A DNA stretch of 64,000 nt, from NCBI GenBank assembly GCA_937902315.1, contig CALGUG010000064.1, forward strand, positions 186,001-250,000. Reading direction: 5' to 3'. Position numbers and translations under genes: made by a program. This DNA comes from an uncultured Chloroflexales bacterium (GTDB lineage Bacteria > Chloroflexota > Chloroflexia > Chloroflexales > Chloroflexaceae). This document shows, one piece after another, positions 34,151-42,779 of this stretch; positions within the stretch are counted from its first letter, which is position 1, and each line of letters opens with the position of its first letter. The notes under the pieces were generated by a model. That model had not been told where the DNA came from. It saw only the letters and a list, made by a program, of their open reading frames with translations, and made no database searches.

Positions 34151-34242
34151 AACTTCAATTTTGCACTCTGGCAGCCCCGATTTGCGGTATGCATATTGCC
34201 ATTAAAGCAGCAGTGAATAAGATTTTTCTCGAAAGGCTGCCT

Positions 34243-35445
34243 ATGGATCTGAAATCGGGACGACCGTTTTGGCCGACCAAGAGTGGACTGCTGGGTGTCT
34301 ATCCTCCCCTGCGCAAAGACCTACGCTGCGATGTCGCGATTATCGGCGGGGGCATAAGCAGCGCGCTGATCACGCACCACCTGCTCGAAGCCGGGCTAGA
34401 TGTGGTGGTGCTCGAAAAGCGCGATATCGCCGGAGGCAGCACCAGCGCCAGCACCGCCCTGCTGCAATACGAGATCGATACGCCGCTCCACAAGCTGATT
34501 AAGCTGATCGGCAAAGAGCAAGCCGAGCGGGCCTATCAGATCTGCCGCGATTCGATCTTTAAGATCGAGCAGTTGGCCGCCGAAAGCAAGATCGATTGCG
34601 ATTTTCAGCGCAAACATAGCCTCTACTACGCCAGCAACCGTTGGCATGTTTCGGCGCTCAAGCGGGAGTACGAGGCGCGGAAGGCGGCTGGTTTTCAAGT
34701 CGACTTGCTCAGCCAGAAAGAGATCGAAGAGCGCTTCTCCTTCAGCGCGCCCGCCGCGATCTACTCCTACGAGGCGGGTGAGGTCGATGCCTATCGCCTG
34801 ACGCACGCTCTGTTCGCTCAAGCCGCCGAGCGGGGCGCGCGTATCTTCGATCGCAGTGAGGTGACAGCTTGGGAGCCGCACAGCACGGGCATAACGCTCA
34901 CTAGCGAGCGCGGTCATCGCATCGAGGCTCGCAAAGTGATCTTCGCGGCGGGCTACGAGGCGCAGCAGTATCTGCGCGCCAAGCTGGTGACCTTTCGCAG
35001 CAGCTATGCGCTGGTTAGCGAGCCGCTCGAAGAGTTTACAGGTTGGTACGAGCGCTGTTTGATCTGGGAGACCGCCCGACCCTACCTCTATCTGCGCACC
35101 ACCGCCGATGGGCGAGCCATCATCGGCGGCGAAGACGATGCGATCGATATTCCGCTCAAGCGCGACGCCATGCTGCCCCGCAAAGAGAAAAAACTGTTGA
35201 AGCGTTTTCAAGCGCTCTTCCCGCAGATCGAAATAGATGTGGCTTTTTCGTGGGCGGGCACCTTCGGCGAGACCAAAGATGGCTTGGCCTACATCGGGCC
35301 GATCCGCGAGATTCCCAATGCCTTCTTCGCCATGGGCTACGGCGGCAACGGCATCACCTACAGCGTGGTAGCCGCCGAGATCTTACGCGACATGCTGCTG
35401 AAGCGAGCGAACCCCGATGCAGAGATCTTTCGGCTCGATCGCTGA
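34243..35445 (+). CDS. FAD-dependent oxidoreductase (DAO family)
   Basis: A 400-aa flavoprotein of the D-amino-acid/glycine oxidase fold. The dinucleotide motif is VAIIGGGISSALITHHLL with the acidic end of strand 2 at VVVLEK. A second FAD segment is VIFAAGYEA, and the C terminus has GLAYIGPIREIPNAFFAMGYGGNG, each typical of the family. The substrate is unknown; deamination or demethylation of an amine is the general expectation. The start is ATG 34243 after GAAAGG; an upstream ATG at 34189 is less supported. Confidence 0.85.
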   Translation: MDLKSGRPFWPTKSGLLGVYPPLRKDLRCDVAIIGGGISSALITHHLLEAGLDVVVLEKRDIAGGSTSASTALLQYEIDTPLHKLIKLIGKEQAERAYQICRDSIFKIEQLAAESKIDCDFQRKHSLYYASNRWHVSALKREYEARKAAGFQVDLLSQKEIEERFSFSAPAAIYSYEAGEVDAYRLTHALFAQAAERGARIFDRSEVTAWEPHSTGITLTSERGHRIEARKVIFAAGYEAQQYLRAKLVTFRSSYALVSEPLEEFTGWYERCLIWETARPYLYLRTTADGRAIIGGEDDAIDIPLKRDAMLPRKEKKLLKRFQALFPQIEIDVAFSWAGTFGETKDGLAYIGPIREIPNAFFAMGYGGNGITYSVVAAEILRDMLLKRANPDAEIFRLDR

Positions 35446-35530
35446 GCTGGCCATCGGCCCGCGCTGAAGGCATTGTTTAGGCTTCGACAGCAGTGAAAGC
35501 GCCAAGGGACTGTATGTTGTGGGCGGCGAT

Positions 35531-35555
35531 TTGGTAGCCGTAGGCGGACGCGCCA
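35531..35555 (-). repeat. REP-like element copy 8
   Basis: TTGGTAGCCGTAGGCGGACG plus CGCCAAGAATCGAATGGGAG, the best preserved minus-strand flank. Confidence 0.88.
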
Positions 35556-35612
35556 AGAATCGAATGGGAGCTAGCGAGCTTAAACGCCAAAACAATGCAG
35601 CGGCCCAACATA

Positions 35613-35654
35613 AAGCTTGAGACTTCGCAGCAAGGGGCGAAGTCTCAAGCTTTG
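35613..35654. terminator. Bidirectional terminator between convergent genes
   Basis: AAGCTTGAGACTTCGC and GCGAAGTCTCAAGCTTTGC pair perfectly for 16 bp. Confidence 0.75.
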
Positions 35655-35723
35655 CTAGGATTATGCTGCGGTCGAGCGTAGAGCCCGACGAGTTGTAAGC
35701 AGCTGCTACGTGACAAAGGAGCG

Positions 35724-35978
35724 TCAATAGGCTGGGGTGCGCCGTCGCTTGTACGATTCGCGCACCATCTCGCGGATCTCGTGTTCCGTGATAAGGAAGG
35801 TATCGAAGTTCGCTGCAATGCTTTTTGTTTCAGGGTGAACCTTACGGCCCTGAAAGATCAGGCCTTCTTCGTTCTCTAAGATGCGCACATCGGTGTAGCC
35901 CTGCTCGTCGATAAAGTAGCCGAGGGCGCGAAGCACATCTTGGTAATCGCTGCGGCTGAGACCTTGAAAGAGTTTCAT
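35724..35978 (-). CDS. Small protein of unknown function, paralogue B
   Basis: An 84-aa protein starting MKLFQGLSRSDYQDVLRALG. It shares with the upstream gene the pattern Y-x-[DE]-[IV]-L-R-x-L-G-x-F-I, then TD[VI]xILE and G-x-I-x-Q-G, so the two arose by tandem duplication. The start ATG at 35978 overlaps the upstream TGA as ATGA; AGGTGG precedes it. The N-terminal half is mixed alpha/beta, the C terminus basic (SYKRRRTPAY). No family recognised. Confidence 0.75.
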   Translation of the reverse strand: MKLFQGLSRSDYQDVLRALGYFIDEQGYTDVRILENEEGLIFQGRKVHPETKSIAANFDTFLITEHEIREMVRESYKRRRTPAY

Positions 35979-36244
35979 CGAAGCCACCTACTTTTTTGTA
36001 CAGGTACTTCCTTTCGATGCTGTTTGAATTGTTCGTGGAGTCGATGTAAATCAGCGTGGCTGAGCACGAAATCCTTATTGCTGCGAATGAATCCGCTGCT
36101 TGTGGCCTCAAACGTTAGACCTTGAATGATCCAACCATCGGCATATTCAAGGATACTTATGTCAGTAAGGTGTTCTTGTTGAATAAAATGGCCTAGGACG
36201 CGCAAAATCTCGCCGTAGTTCAGTTTTTCTTGCTCAACTGCCAT
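35975..36244 (-). CDS. Small protein of unknown function, paralogue A
   Basis: An 89-aa protein starting MAVEQEKLNYGEILRVLGHFI, first of the overlapping pair. It has LTDISILEYADGWIIQG and a basic C terminus (HRKEVPVQKSRWLR). AAGGAG lies before the ATG. Both copies being kept and translationally coupled suggests a heterodimer, but this is inference. Confidence 0.78.
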   Translation of the reverse strand: MAVEQEKLNYGEILRVLGHFIQQEHLTDISILEYADGWIIQGLTFEATSSGFIRSNKDFVLSHADLHRLHEQFKQHRKEVPVQKSRWLR

Positions 36245-36652
36245 AATTACTCCTTGTCACGCGATAGGTAACTGGCAAAAATGAACTGCGACGTTGTAAT
36301 GCTATGGAGATGGTGCTCGTATTGCTATCATACCATGAGAATGCAGTTTGATGATAGTTATTTTATAAAGACGAATATGAGACTCTTTTCAGATAAAGTG
36401 CCGTATTCGGCTTTAATCGATTGAAACAGCCTCGATGATGAGAAATTTGTGAATGTTTTTATCCTTTTTTAAACTTTGTACGATAAAGTGTAGGAATAAA
36501 TGCAATGTATTTTGTATGTGGAGTATACAGAGCCGTCGAATTAGTCTAAGCTTTATCCGCTTTCAGAGCCGAACTTCATTCACGCGATGTTTATAACTGG
36601 CTTGGCTTGTAGCGCGAGCGAATTTTGTATGAAATAAACGAGCAGAGATAGA
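36245..36652. other. A+T-rich gap upstream of the paralogue pair
   Basis: About 400 bp rich in A+T, with no gene or repeat that I can support. Confidence 0.4.
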
Positions 36653-36681
36653 TTGATTCTCGTTTTCATATATGTTACAAT
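36653..36681 (+). promoter_or_regulatory. Promoter of the zinc-ribbon microprotein
   Basis: TTGATT, 17 nt, TACAAT. The predicted start near 36688 leaves a leader of about 215 nt. Confidence 0.65.
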
Positions 36682-36687
36682 TTTTGT

Positions 36688-36903
36688 ATTAGCTCACCTA
36701 TGATCTATACCTTTCTATCGGGGTGGTAGTCGTCTCTGTTTCTAGCAGAAGAGGACGAACTCTTTTGGTCTCTGGAAACAAGCGGAGACTGCTTTTCGGT
36801 ATTCTTTTTTCAGACAGATTTGAGTAAACGGCATAGTTGCCATTAAGGCGATGAGCGCCTGCCCGTTTGGGTAGGCGCTCTATGCTGTTGAGAGGAGTTT
36901 GGG
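36688..36903 (+). promoter_or_regulatory. Structured leader of the zinc-ribbon microprotein
   Basis: Holds at least two stems: GTCTCTG/CGGAGAC near 36770 with an 8-nt loop, and GAGCGCCT/AGGCGCTC at 36853-36880, directly upstream of the ribosome-binding site GAGAGGAG. A cis-regulatory RNA is possible. I recognise no known riboswitch class. Confidence 0.35.
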
Positions 36904-37113
36904 ATGTCGCTTGTAGATGAATGCGTTAAGCAGGTTTGTCCAGAGTGCCAAAAAACACTGACGTTTGAGGCAGGTTTGTTTCACTGTGATCAACACGGCG
37001 AGTTCTTTCAGTATGGCTCGCAACTGTTGGTGCGAGCAGCGCTGTCGGAAGCCGAGCTGGGCGCGCCCGAGCATTTGATGCCTTGGGAGAAAATGCGCGA
37101 TCAGTTGTTTTAA
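36904..37113 (+). CDS. Zinc-ribbon-like microprotein
   Basis: A 69-aa protein. Residues 12-31 hold CPEC...FHCDQHGEFF, a C-X2-C-X11-C-X2-H pattern that looks like a one-zinc ribbon. The rest is acidic and helical (SEAELGAPEHLMPWEKM). GAGAGGAG lies 7 nt before the ATG. Function unknown; nucleic-acid or protein binding is the usual guess for such folds. Confidence 0.75.
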   Translation: MSLVDECVKQVCPECQKTLTFEAGLFHCDQHGEFFQYGSQLLVRAALSEAELGAPEHLMPWEKMRDQLF

Positions 37114-37128
37114 GACTTGTTAGAGCCA

Positions 37129-37166
37129 AACGTGCGCCTGTTTGCCAAAGGTGAACGGGCGCATTT
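37129..37166 (+). terminator. Terminator of the microprotein gene
   Basis: AAACGTGCGCCTGTT and AACGGGCGCATTTGT stem with a short T-rich end. Confidence 0.7.
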
Positions 37167-37176
37167 GTCTGGTTTG

Positions 37177-37291
37177 ATACAAAATCCGATTAGGTTAGTT
37201 CTTTTGGCCTTCGGCAGAGTGGAACTCGACTATTTTCTTTCCCTTGTTTTTCTCTGTTACGAGAATGCAAGTTGGTAAACAGATTTGGTTT
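37177..37291 (+). mobile_element. MITE-like element copy 7
   Basis: 115 bp from ATACAAAATCCG to CAGATTTGGTTT, internal TTTGGCCTTCGGCAGAG. The ends carry two mismatches. Confidence 0.65.
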
Positions 37292-37410
37292 GAAAAGCTC
37301 GCCAGGGCATTTGAGCAACAGTTTAGGCTCGCTTCTGCGATCGCAAAATCTTTCTTGATCAAAGAGCGTGCGTGTTATAATAAAAAGGCTTTTGTCGTGT
37401 TCATTCTGTG

Positions 37411-37433
37411 GACAGTCGATTGCGGCTGTCCCG
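37411..37433 (+). promoter_or_regulatory. Hairpin in the aspS leader
   Basis: GGACAG and CTGTCC enclose TCGATTGCGG shortly upstream of the aspS ribosome-binding site. A TATAAT at 37377-37382 upstream may be the aspS -10 box. Confidence 0.35.
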
Positions 37434-37457
37434 TTTAGCGTATACTGAGGAGTTGGC

Positions 37458-39251
37458 ATGTTTCGCACACACACCTGCGGTGAGCTGCGAGTTGAGCACA
37501 CCGGCCAGGAGGTGACCCTTGCTGGTTGGGTGCACCGTCGCCGCGACCATGGGCCACTGATTTTTATTGACTTGCGTGATCGTTATGGTCTGACGCAGAT
37601 CGTCTTCGACTCTGCACAGTCGCCCGAGGCGCATGCTATTGCTAGCGACGTCCGTTCGGAATATGTTTTGCAGGTTCAGGGTGTGGTGCGAGCGCGCCCC
37701 AACGAAGCGATTAATCCTGACTTGGCTACTGGCGAGATCGAGTTGTTGGTCTCGAACGCGAAGGTGCTGAATGCAGCGCGCACTCCTCCGATCTATATCG
37801 CGAAAGAGGGCGGCGAGGACGAAGCGCTTCGTTTGAAGTACCGCTATTTGGACCTGCGCCGCGAACGCATGCAGCGCAACTTGATTCTGCGCCACAAGGT
37901 GATTACGTTTATTCGTAACTTCCTTGATCGCGAGAACTTTGTCGAGATCGAGACGCCGATTCTGCTGAAGTCGACCCCGGAAGGCGCGCGCGACTACTTG
38001 GTGCCGAGCCGTCTGCACCCGGGCGAATTCTACGCGCTGCCGCAGTCGCCCCAACAGCTCAAGCAGCTCTTGATGGTGGCCGGTTACGATAAATACTTCC
38101 AGATCGCTCGCTGTTTCCGCGACGAAGATCAGCGCGCCGACCGCCAGCCCGAGTTCACCCAGCTCGATATGGAGATGAGCTTTGTGGATCAGGAAGACGT
38201 GCTGAATTTGATCGAGCGCTTGATGAGCGAGCTGGTCGCAGCCGTCACCCCCCACAAAAAGCTGCTGGCTAGCCCCTTCCCGCGCTTGACCTACGCCGAA
38301 GCCATGGATAAATATGGCTCCGACAAGCCGGACCTGCGCTACGGCCTCGAACTGGTCGACCTGAGCGATCTGTTCCGCAACACCCAATTCGCGGTGCTGC
38401 GCAACGCGCTCGATGCGGGCGGCCAAGTCAAGGGTATCCGTATTCCGGGCGTGGGCGGCTATTCGCGCAAGCAGCTCGATGAAGTGGTCGATCTAGCGCG
38501 CCAGGCGGGCGCTAAGGGCTTGCTGTGGGCTTCCTTGCAGCAGGGCACCGATCCGGCTTCGGTACGTTCGAGCTTCGGCAAGCAGGTCAGCAGCGAAGAG
38601 ATGGCTGCACTGATCGAGCGGATGGGCGGCGAGCAGAACGACTTGCTATTGCTGGTTGCCGACAACAAGGCGGTGGTGGCTCAGGTGCTCGACAAGCTGC
38701 GCCGCGAGTTCGCCGAGCGCTTGGATCTGGCCGACAAAGATACCTTGGCCTTCGCTTGGGTGCTCGACTTCCCGCTGGTCGAGTGGAACGAGGACGAGAA
38801 CCGCTGGGACGCTGTTCACCACCCCTTCACCGCGCCGCGCGACGAAGACTTGCCCTTGATGGACAGCGATCCGGGCAAGGTGCGCGCTAAGGCGTACGAC
38901 CTGATTTTGAACGGTTATGAGGCGGGCGGCGGTAGCATTCGTATCCACCAGCGCGATGTGCAGCAGAAGCTCTTCGATCTGCTGGGGATCAGCCGCGAGA
39001 CCGCTCAGGCCCAGTTCGGGCATATGTTGGAAGCATTTGAGTATGGTGCGCCGCCCCACGGCGGTATTGCGCCGGGTATCGACCGCTTGGTAATGCTCTT
39101 AGCCGACGAAGCCAATATCCGCGAGGTTATGGCCTTCCCCAAGACCCAGCAAGCTGTCGACTTGATGACCGATGCTCCTTCGCCCGTTGACGAGCGCCAG
39201 TTGAAGGAATTGCATATCCGTTTGGCTGTGGAAGCTAAAACAGACGCGTAA
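37458..39251 (+). CDS. aspS: Aspartyl-tRNA synthetase
   Basis: A 597-aa bacterial-type class II synthetase with N-terminal OB-fold anticodon domain, catalytic core and GAD insertion. Motif 2 is FRDEDQRADRQPEFTQLD and motif 3 GIAPGIDRLVML. In the OB fold the residue after RRRD is His31; in characterised enzymes histidine here goes with non-discriminating AspRS that also charges tRNA-Asn, and leucine with the strict form. That would require GatCAB elsewhere. GAGGAG lies 5 nt before the ATG. Confidence 0.96.
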   Translation: MFRTHTCGELRVEHTGQEVTLAGWVHRRRDHGPLIFIDLRDRYGLTQIVFDSAQSPEAHAIASDVRSEYVLQVQGVVRARPNEAINPDLATGEIELLVSNAKVLNAARTPPIYIAKEGGEDEALRLKYRYLDLRRERMQRNLILRHKVITFIRNFLDRENFVEIETPILLKSTPEGARDYLVPSRLHPGEFYALPQSPQQLKQLLMVAGYDKYFQIARCFRDEDQRADRQPEFTQLDMEMSFVDQEDVLNLIERLMSELVAAVTPHKKLLASPFPRLTYAEAMDKYGSDKPDLRYGLELVDLSDLFRNTQFAVLRNALDAGGQVKGIRIPGVGGYSRKQLDEVVDLARQAGAKGLLWASLQQGTDPASVRSSFGKQVSSEEMAALIERMGGEQNDLLLLVADNKAVVAQVLDKLRREFAERLDLADKDTLAFAWVLDFPLVEWNEDENRWDAVHHPFTAPRDEDLPLMDSDPGKVRAKAYDLILNGYEAGGGSIRIHQRDVQQKLFDLLGISRETAQAQFGHMLEAFEYGAPPHGGIAPGIDRLVMLLADEANIREVMAFPKTQQAVDLMTDAPSPVDERQLKELHIRLAVEAKTDA

Positions 39252-39288
39252 GCACTTGTATTGCGATCACCTTTAATGCGTTACAGGT

Positions 39289-39324
39289 AAGGGCATGGAG
39301 CTCGGCTCCATGCCCTTGCTGTTT
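39289..39324 (+). terminator. Terminator of aspS
   Basis: AAGGGCATGGAGC and GCTCCATGCCCTT pair perfectly across TCG. The stem contains the ATG at 39295 that could be mistaken for the start of the next gene. Confidence 0.75.
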
Positions 39325-39348
39325 GTTGAAGATGAAAGGCGTGAGAAC

Positions 39349-39798
39349 GTGAGTGAGACCAAGATTGTGCAGTTTATTTGCACAGGCAACTACTATCGCA
39401 GTCGTTATGCCGAGTTGTACTTCAATGCGCGAGTAGCTGAAGATTCGGGTTGGCGGGCTGATTCGCGCGGGTTTGCCCCAACCCCGCTCAACCCGGGGTC
39501 GATCTCGCAAAAAACCTTAGAGCGGATCAAAGCGGGCGGCTATCGCTACGACCAGGCTGCGGTCGAGCGCAAACCGCTGCTGTTGCAGGAAGAGGATCTG
39601 AAGCAGGCCAGCTACATTGTGGCGCTCGACAAGAGCGAACACACCCCTTATGTAAAGCGCATGTTCCCCGAATGGATGGATCGCTTCCACTTTTGGGTGA
39701 TCCCCGATATCGGCTTTATGACGGTCGATGCCGCTTTGGCGGGTATCGAGCAAGCGGTCGACCAACTGATCGACGAGCTTGGCATTAAACGGGCCTGA
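39349..39798 (+). CDS. Low-molecular-weight protein-tyrosine-phosphatase-like protein
   Basis: A 149-aa protein of the LMW-PTP/arsenate reductase fold. The P-loop is FICTGNYYRS (Cys11 to Arg17, CX5R), but the usual second cysteine of CxGNxCRS is tyrosine. An aspartate that could be the general acid lies in VIPDIGFMTVD. I take GTG at 39349 as the start, because the ATG at 39295 lies in the aspS terminator stem. It could dephosphorylate phosphotyrosine or a small molecule. Confidence 0.78.
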   Translation: MSETKIVQFICTGNYYRSRYAELYFNARVAEDSGWRADSRGFAPTPLNPGSISQKTLERIKAGGYRYDQAAVERKPLLLQEEDLKQASYIVALDKSEHTPYVKRMFPEWMDRFHFWVIPDIGFMTVDAALAGIEQAVDQLIDELGIKRA

Positions 39799-39847
39799 TC
39801 GAGCGCTAGCTCGAAGCTGCGGCCGAAGAGAAGCCGCCTCGTTTTGC

Positions 39848-39888
39848 AAGGGATGTCGCGTGAACACGCGATATCCTTTTATTTTTGT
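39848..39888 (+). terminator. Terminator of the phosphatase-like gene
   Basis: AAGGGATGTCGCGT and ACGCGATATCCTTTT around GAAC, then ATTTTT. Confidence 0.88.
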
Positions 39889-39975
39889 TGTGATCAATCT
39901 TTCTAGGCTGTTGCGTTTGGGTTGCAAGCGGGCGCTTCGACAGGCGGATGCAGCCCGAGTGGGTGGACGGCCATT

Positions 39976-39998
39976 TGATAGCCGTAGGCGGACGCGCT
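39976..39998 (-). repeat. REP-like element copy 9
   Basis: GATAGCCGTAGGCGGACGCG, then CTAGAGGTCGAATGGAAGC. Confidence 0.85.
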
Positions 39999-40154
39999 AG
40001 AGGTCGAATGGAAGCGAGAAGCGCATTGCGCCAGAACGATGCAAACAAGATCGTTGTGGAGGGCAAGGGTTGGGCAGATAGGCTTGGCGCTAAACGTGGT
40101 ACACTAACGGGGCAGCCTAGAGAAACGAATCGTATTCAATGGTGAGGAGTAGCT

Positions 40155-41027
40155 ATGACGCAGCAAATTGCAGTGCTTGGTATGGGCGTGATGGGGGCAG
40201 GGATCGCCAAAAACCTGCTGAAGAACGGCTATGCAGTGCGTGTCTACAATCGAACCGCGAGCAAAGCGCAGCCTGTGGTCGATGCCGGAGCAAGCTTCGC
40301 TGCTACGCCGCGCGAAGCGGCCCAAGGCGCCGACGTCGTGATCTCGGTGATCGGTGATGATGCAGCCTCGCGGGCGGTCTGGACGGGCGATGATGGTGCG
40401 TTGGCTGGCGCCAAAGCGGGCGCAATCTTGATCGAATGCAGTACGCTGACTCCCGCTTGGGTGCGCGAACTAGGCGTATTGGCCGAGGCTCAAGGCTGTT
40501 CGTTCTTAGATGCACCGATGACCGGCAGCAAACCTGCGGCCGAGGCGGGCGAGCTGGGCCTATTGGTGGGCGGCAACGAAGAGGTGCTCGAACAGGTGCG
40601 CCCCGTGCTGAATGCCTTCGCCAACCGCATTATCTACCTGGGGCCGGTCGGCAGCGGCGAAACTATGAAGGTGATCAACAATCTGCTGGGCGCCGTACAG
40701 GTAGCATCGCTGGCCGAGGCTCTGCGACTGGCCGAGCGTACCGGCCTGCGCATGGACGAGGTCGTGAACATGCTGTCGAACGCCGCTCCCGCTAGCCCGA
40801 TCGTCAAGACCAAGATCGAGCGTGTCGCAGCGCGCGACTACGATGAGGTGCATTTCGCGCTGCGCTGGATGCTGAAGGACGCCAGCTACGGCTTGCAGGT
40901 CGCCGAATCGTTGGGCCAGTCGATGCCAGTGCTGCGCGCGGCCCGCGAAGTCTATGCCCGCGCTGTTGAGCGCGGCTTCGGCGACAAAGACTTCGCTGCA
41001 GTGGGCGAAGGCGTTCCAGAAGAATAG
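40155..41027 (+). CDS. Beta-hydroxyacid dehydrogenase (HIBADH/GLYR family)
   Basis: A 290-aa NAD(P)-dependent dehydrogenase. The N-terminal Rossmann motif is IAVLGMGVMGAGIAKNLL; the substrate loop is DAPMTGSKPAAEAGEL and the catalytic lysine lies in GETMKVINNLL. The residue after the second strand is Asn-Arg-Thr (YNRTAS), the form that favours NADPH, as in glyoxylate/succinic semialdehyde reductases. 3-Hydroxyisobutyrate dehydrogenase is the main alternative. Monocistronic; TACACT at 40097 may be the -10 box. Confidence 0.88.
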   Translation: MTQQIAVLGMGVMGAGIAKNLLKNGYAVRVYNRTASKAQPVVDAGASFAATPREAAQGADVVISVIGDDAASRAVWTGDDGALAGAKAGAILIECSTLTPAWVRELGVLAEAQGCSFLDAPMTGSKPAAEAGELGLLVGGNEEVLEQVRPVLNAFANRIIYLGPVGSGETMKVINNLLGAVQVASLAEALRLAERTGLRMDEVVNMLSNAAPASPIVKTKIERVAARDYDEVHFALRWMLKDASYGLQVAESLGQSMPVLRAAREVYARAVERGFGDKDFAAVGEGVPEE

Positions 41028-41100
41028 AATCGCGTTTTCGAAGGCTTGAAGCCCTCGCTTAGCTCGATGGAGCGAGCAGAGCACAAGGGTTCTTGTAGAT

Positions 41101-41138
41101 TGAGGGCGATTTCGTGCTGATGTACGAAATCGCCCTCA
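41101..41138. terminator. Bidirectional terminator between convergent genes
   Basis: TGAGGGCGATTTCGT and ACGAAATCGCCCTCA around GCTGATGT. Confidence 0.8.
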
Positions 41139-41177
41139 ACATGTTTTGGGCTCGTTGTTGCCGAGCGGGAATGCAAA

Positions 41178-42779
41178 CTAGGGTGTGCGCGAGTAGATCG
41201 GTCGGCGTTTGAGCACCAAGCCTTCGGTGGTGAGAGCGCTGGTTGCAATGCTGACGGCGGTTTCGAGCGCTACGCGCAGCACCTTGGTGGCATCGACGAT
41301 ATTGGCTTCCCACATATCGACCACCTGCTCGCCAATCACATCGTAGGCGTAGCTGGGGCCGCGGCGGCGTACCTCGTCGATGATCACAGGGGCCGACTGC
41401 TTGGCGTTTTCGATCAGCCAGGTCATGGGCGCTTCGAGGGCCTTGCGTACCAAGCCAGCGCCGATCGCCTCCTCGTCGTCGAAACCAACGATCTCGTCGA
41501 GCACGCTCTGACAGGCCAAGTAGGCCGCGCCACCGCCGGGCACAACACCCTCTTCGACAGCGTTGGGCACAAAGCGAATAAAGCGTTCGGCCCGCTCTTT
41601 GCGCACATTGCGCTCGGTCTCGCTGGCAGCGCCGATGCGCAAAATACCGACTCCGCCCGCCAGCTTGCCCAACCGCTCGACGATCTTCTTGCGGTCTTCT
41701 TCCTCTTGGGCCAAGCGCAACTGGGCGCGCACCTGCTGTTGGCGATAATAGATGTGAATCGGATCGACCATCGTGCCAACCACGGTGATCTTATCTTTGC
41801 CGACTTGAATGATGCGCGAGCGGCCGAGCTGCTCGATCTCGGCATCTTCGATGCGATCACCTTGATCTTTGCTGAAGTAGTAGGCACCGGTGATGGCGGC
41901 CAAGTCGCGGTAGCACTCCCAGCGGTGCTCGCCGACCGAGGTCAGTTTGGCGGCCACCACGTCGAAGACACCGCGAGCGCGGTTGGCTAGCAACATAGCA
42001 CGAGCGCCATCGGTAACATCGTCGGCCAGTATCAAGACCGGGCCGATGCGTTCGCGCACGATCTTCTCTAACAGCGGAACAAGCGTGGCAGGCTCGCTGA
42101 TCTTGTAGTCGGTGATCAAGACGTAGGGTTGGTTGAGCCGGATATCGCTCGTGCCTTGTTGAACCACAAAATAGGGCGTGACATAGGTTCCGGCCCAGGA
42201 AGCGCCTTCCAAAAAGTGAACGGCCGTGTAGTTCGCGATATACTCTTCGATCTGAATATGCGCTTCGGGGCCGAGCCGCCCGTAGATTTCGCTCAGCTTC
42301 TCGCTCATTTCGGGGTCGCCAGTGGCAGCGTGAGCGAGTCCAGCCATCAGCCATTCGCCCTCGAGCGGCTGGCTCTGATTGGTCAAAGCGGGAATGACGA
42401 GCCGCAAAGCGCGCTCCATGCCACGGCGTAGCAGCATAGGGTTGGCTCCAGAAGCGATCTGGCGCGCCCCACCTTCGAGCAAGCTATGAGCGAGGGCTGC
42501 CATGGTCGCGCCTCCATCGCCAAGTTGTTCGTGCATTTGCCAGAGGGCGTGGCGTAACATCATCACGCCCATGTTTTGGGCACGATTGGGCACTTCCACG
42601 ATGCGACGAGCCATAATGCCGCTTTCGGTCAGTGATTCGGGCGGCGAATTCTCTTTTGAAGAGACCACAACGCCCGCCCGTGGGCCCAAGGTGATGCTGG
42701 CCAACTTCGCCAGCATATCGATCCCTTCTTTGAGTGAAGTGCGAGCCTGATCGCCAAGAATAACATGGGGTGTGGGCAT
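41178..42779 (-). CDS. Divergent GroEL-like chaperonin
   Basis: A 533-aa member of the Cpn60 family. It keeps TLGPRAGVVV, the ATP-site LGDGGATMAALA (in place of GDGTTTATVLA), ALEAPMTWLIENA and DATKVLRVALETAVS near the C terminus. It lacks the GGM tail of GroEL and has no groES neighbour, and many core positions differ. It probably forms a specialised ring or has another job. ATG 42779 is chosen as start (MPTPHVILGDQA); the ribosome-binding site is weak and 16 codons lie upstream in frame. Confidence 0.85.
   Translation of the reverse strand: MPTPHVILGDQARTSLKEGIDMLAKLASITLGPRAGVVVSSKENSPPESLTESGIMARRIVEVPNRAQNMGVMMLRHALWQMHEQLGDGGATMAALAHSLLEGGARQIASGANPMLLRRGMERALRLVIPALTNQSQPLEGEWLMAGLAHAATGDPEMSEKLSEIYGRLGPEAHIQIEEYIANYTAVHFLEGASWAGTYVTPYFVVQQGTSDIRLNQPYVLITDYKISEPATLVPLLEKIVRERIGPVLILADDVTDGARAMLLANRARGVFDVVAAKLTSVGEHRWECYRDLAAITGAYYFSKDQGDRIEDAEIEQLGRSRIIQVGKDKITVVGTMVDPIHIYYRQQQVRAQLRLAQEEEDRKKIVERLGKLAGGVGILRIGAASETERNVRKERAERFIRFVPNAVEEGVVPGGGAAYLACQSVLDEIVGFDDEEAIGAGLVRKALEAPMTWLIENAKQSAPVIIDEVRRRGPSYAYDVIGEQVVDMWEANIVDATKVLRVALETAVSIATSALTTEGLVLKRRPIYSRTP

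Noticed and set aside
39295..39348. ATG at 39295 as start of the LMW-phosphatase-like gene
   Set aside because: It lies inside the perfect aspS terminator stem; GTG at 39349 is more plausible.
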